From Nanohaloarchaea archaeon PL-Br10_U2g5 (lineage in GTDB: Archaea > Halobacteriota > Halobacteria > Halobacteriales > Haloferacaceae), in the NCBI GenBank assembly GCA_001564205.1, contig LKMY01000093.1:1-6664 (forward strand): a stretch of 6,664 bases of DNA, written 5' to 3'. The first letter of the stretch is position 1. Each line of letters starts with the position of its first letter. The notes under the pieces are model-generated. The model was not told the origin of the DNA and ran no database searches. It saw only the letters and a list, made by a program, of their open reading frames with translations. Positions 6,061-6,664 of the stretch are shown piece by piece. Made by a program: the position numbers and the translations under genes.

Positions 6061-6624
6061 TCAGCCGAGCACGTCTGCGGCGTCGATGACCGTCGCAAAC
6101 TCGCCGTGCAGGTGCGCGAGCGCGACGCGGTGAGAGGTTTCGGGGTCGATCCGGGTCCCGTCGTATCCCTCGCGGGCGTGTGTCGCGGTCGCGTCGGCGA
6201 CGACGAACACGTCGTAGCCGCGATTCTCCGCCATCCGAACGGTCGTCGAGACACAGTGATCGGTGGTGAGCCCACAGACGACGAGCGTCTCGTACGTTTT
6301 TTCACGGAGCCACCCATTGAGGCCGGATTCGAGCAGTGCGCCGTTGACCGACTTCTCGAAGGTCGCCTCGTCCGCTCGCGGAGCCGTTTCCGGCTTCCAC
6401 GCGAATCCCGGTGCGTCCGACCGAAGCGGAGACTCCGGTTCGGTTGAGGCGTGACGCACGTGCGCGACGGGACGGTTAGTCTCGCGCCAGTGGTCGAGGA
6501 GCGCGGCCGCGACCACCTCCGCTTCGGGGTTGTTTCGCTCGCCCCAGCCCGGTTCGTCGAAGCCGGCCTGGAAGTCGACGAGAAGGAGGAGGGCGTCGCC
6601 GGCGATCGATACCTGCTCAGTCAT
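6061..6624 (-). CDS. Isochorismatase-like cysteine hydrolase
   Basis: This is a soluble hydrolase of the isochorismatase-like (cysteine hydrolase) superfamily, whose members act on isochorismate, nicotinamide, N-carbamoyl compounds or other amides. The substrate cannot be assigned here. The protein has 187 residues, full length for the family. The Asp-Lys-Cys catalytic set is present: D17 in LLVDFQAGF, K91 in FEKSVNGAL, and C124 in VVCGLTTDHCVSTTVRMA. HVRHASTEPESPL (55-67) follows the pattern of the general hydrolase branch. The Asp-x-His metal site typical of nicotinamidases is not evident, which argues against PncA. An in-frame TAG two codons before the ATG (6628-6630) rules out a longer N-terminus. 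The start overlaps the end of a probable upstream gene, so it is likely translated from an operon RNA. It converges with the MATE gene. Confidence 0.92.
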   Translation of the reverse strand: MTEQVSIAGDALLLLVDFQAGFDEPGWGERNNPEAEVVAAALLDHWRETNRPVAHVRHASTEPESPLRSDAPGFAWKPETAPRADEATFEKSVNGALLESGLNGWLREKTYETLVVCGLTTDHCVSTTVRMAENRGYDVFVVADATATHAREGYDGTRIDPETSHRVALAHLHGEFATVIDAADVLG

Positions 6625-6664
6625 CGCCTAGTCCCGAGGTGACGGTTGCCGACTCCTCGTCGGC
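6617..6664 (-). CDS. Probable C-terminal end of an upstream gene (partial)
   Basis: Reading from the right edge, an open frame gives ADEESATVTSGLGDD and stops at TGA (6617-6619), overlapping the hydrolase start by 8 bases (ATGACTGA). The acidic composition and mostly G/C third positions fit the tail of a haloarchaeal protein, and the overlap copies the livM/livG junction. Only 15 codons are visible, so its function cannot be told and the frame could be chance. Confidence 0.45.
   Translation of the reverse strand, partial: ADEESATVTSGLGDD

Noticed and set aside
6061..6624. Nicotinamidase (PncA) identity for the cysteine hydrolase
   Set aside because: The catalytic Asp, Lys and Cys are shared by the whole superfamily, but the Asp-x-His metal-binding pattern of nicotinamidases is not visible; the region reads HVRHAS instead.
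1..6664. CRISPR array, insertion sequence, tRNA/rRNA gene or novel multigene defence system
   Set aside because: No regularly spaced repeats, transposase motifs, terminal inverted repeats with target duplications, or cloverleaf patterns were seen. Nearly all the sequence is accounted for by recognised, intact genes.

Overview
The window reads as chromosomal DNA from a haloarchaeon (class Halobacteria). The DNA is GC-rich, with strong G/C preference at third codon positions. Predicted proteins have acidic, Asp/Glu-rich soluble tails. First genes of transcription units have AT-rich TATA-like boxes close to the start and no Shine-Dalgarno sequence, while internal operon genes carry sequences complementary to the 16S rRNA 3' end. 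The genus cannot be told from the sequence alone.

Layout, left to right. Positions 1-3302, minus strand: an operon livH > livM > livG for an ABC importer of the branched-chain/hydrophobic amino acid (HAAT) family. Two membrane permeases are followed by an ATPase that runs off the left edge. The genes overlap by 4 and 8 bases. No substrate-binding protein or second ATPase (livF) is in view, so the substrate is open. Positions 3303-3529: a non-coding stretch with the livH promoter, a perfect 12-bp palindrome touching it, and a possible hairpin after lipA. Positions 3530-4468, minus strand: lipA, lipoyl synthase, with all six cluster cysteines and the C-terminal RSSY motif. Positions 4469-4589: a compact divergent promoter region serving lipA and the next gene, both apparently leaderless or nearly so. 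Positions 4590-6050, plus strand: a MATE-family multidrug/cation antiporter. Positions 6061-6624, minus strand: an isochorismatase-like cysteine hydrolase, convergent with the MATE gene and only 10 bases from it. Positions 6617-6664, minus strand: the probable last 15 codons of an upstream gene overlapping the hydrolase start.

Apart from the three transporter subunits, which form one complex, the genes look like unrelated housekeeping or accessory functions that happen to be neighbours. I see no mobile element, CRISPR array, RNA gene or defence/novel multigene system. The points most worth checking are two 12-bp perfect palindromes in matching positions just upstream of the livH and lipA TATA boxes, and a MATE transporter in which the usual Asp of the TM5 N-x3-D-P motif is Ala.
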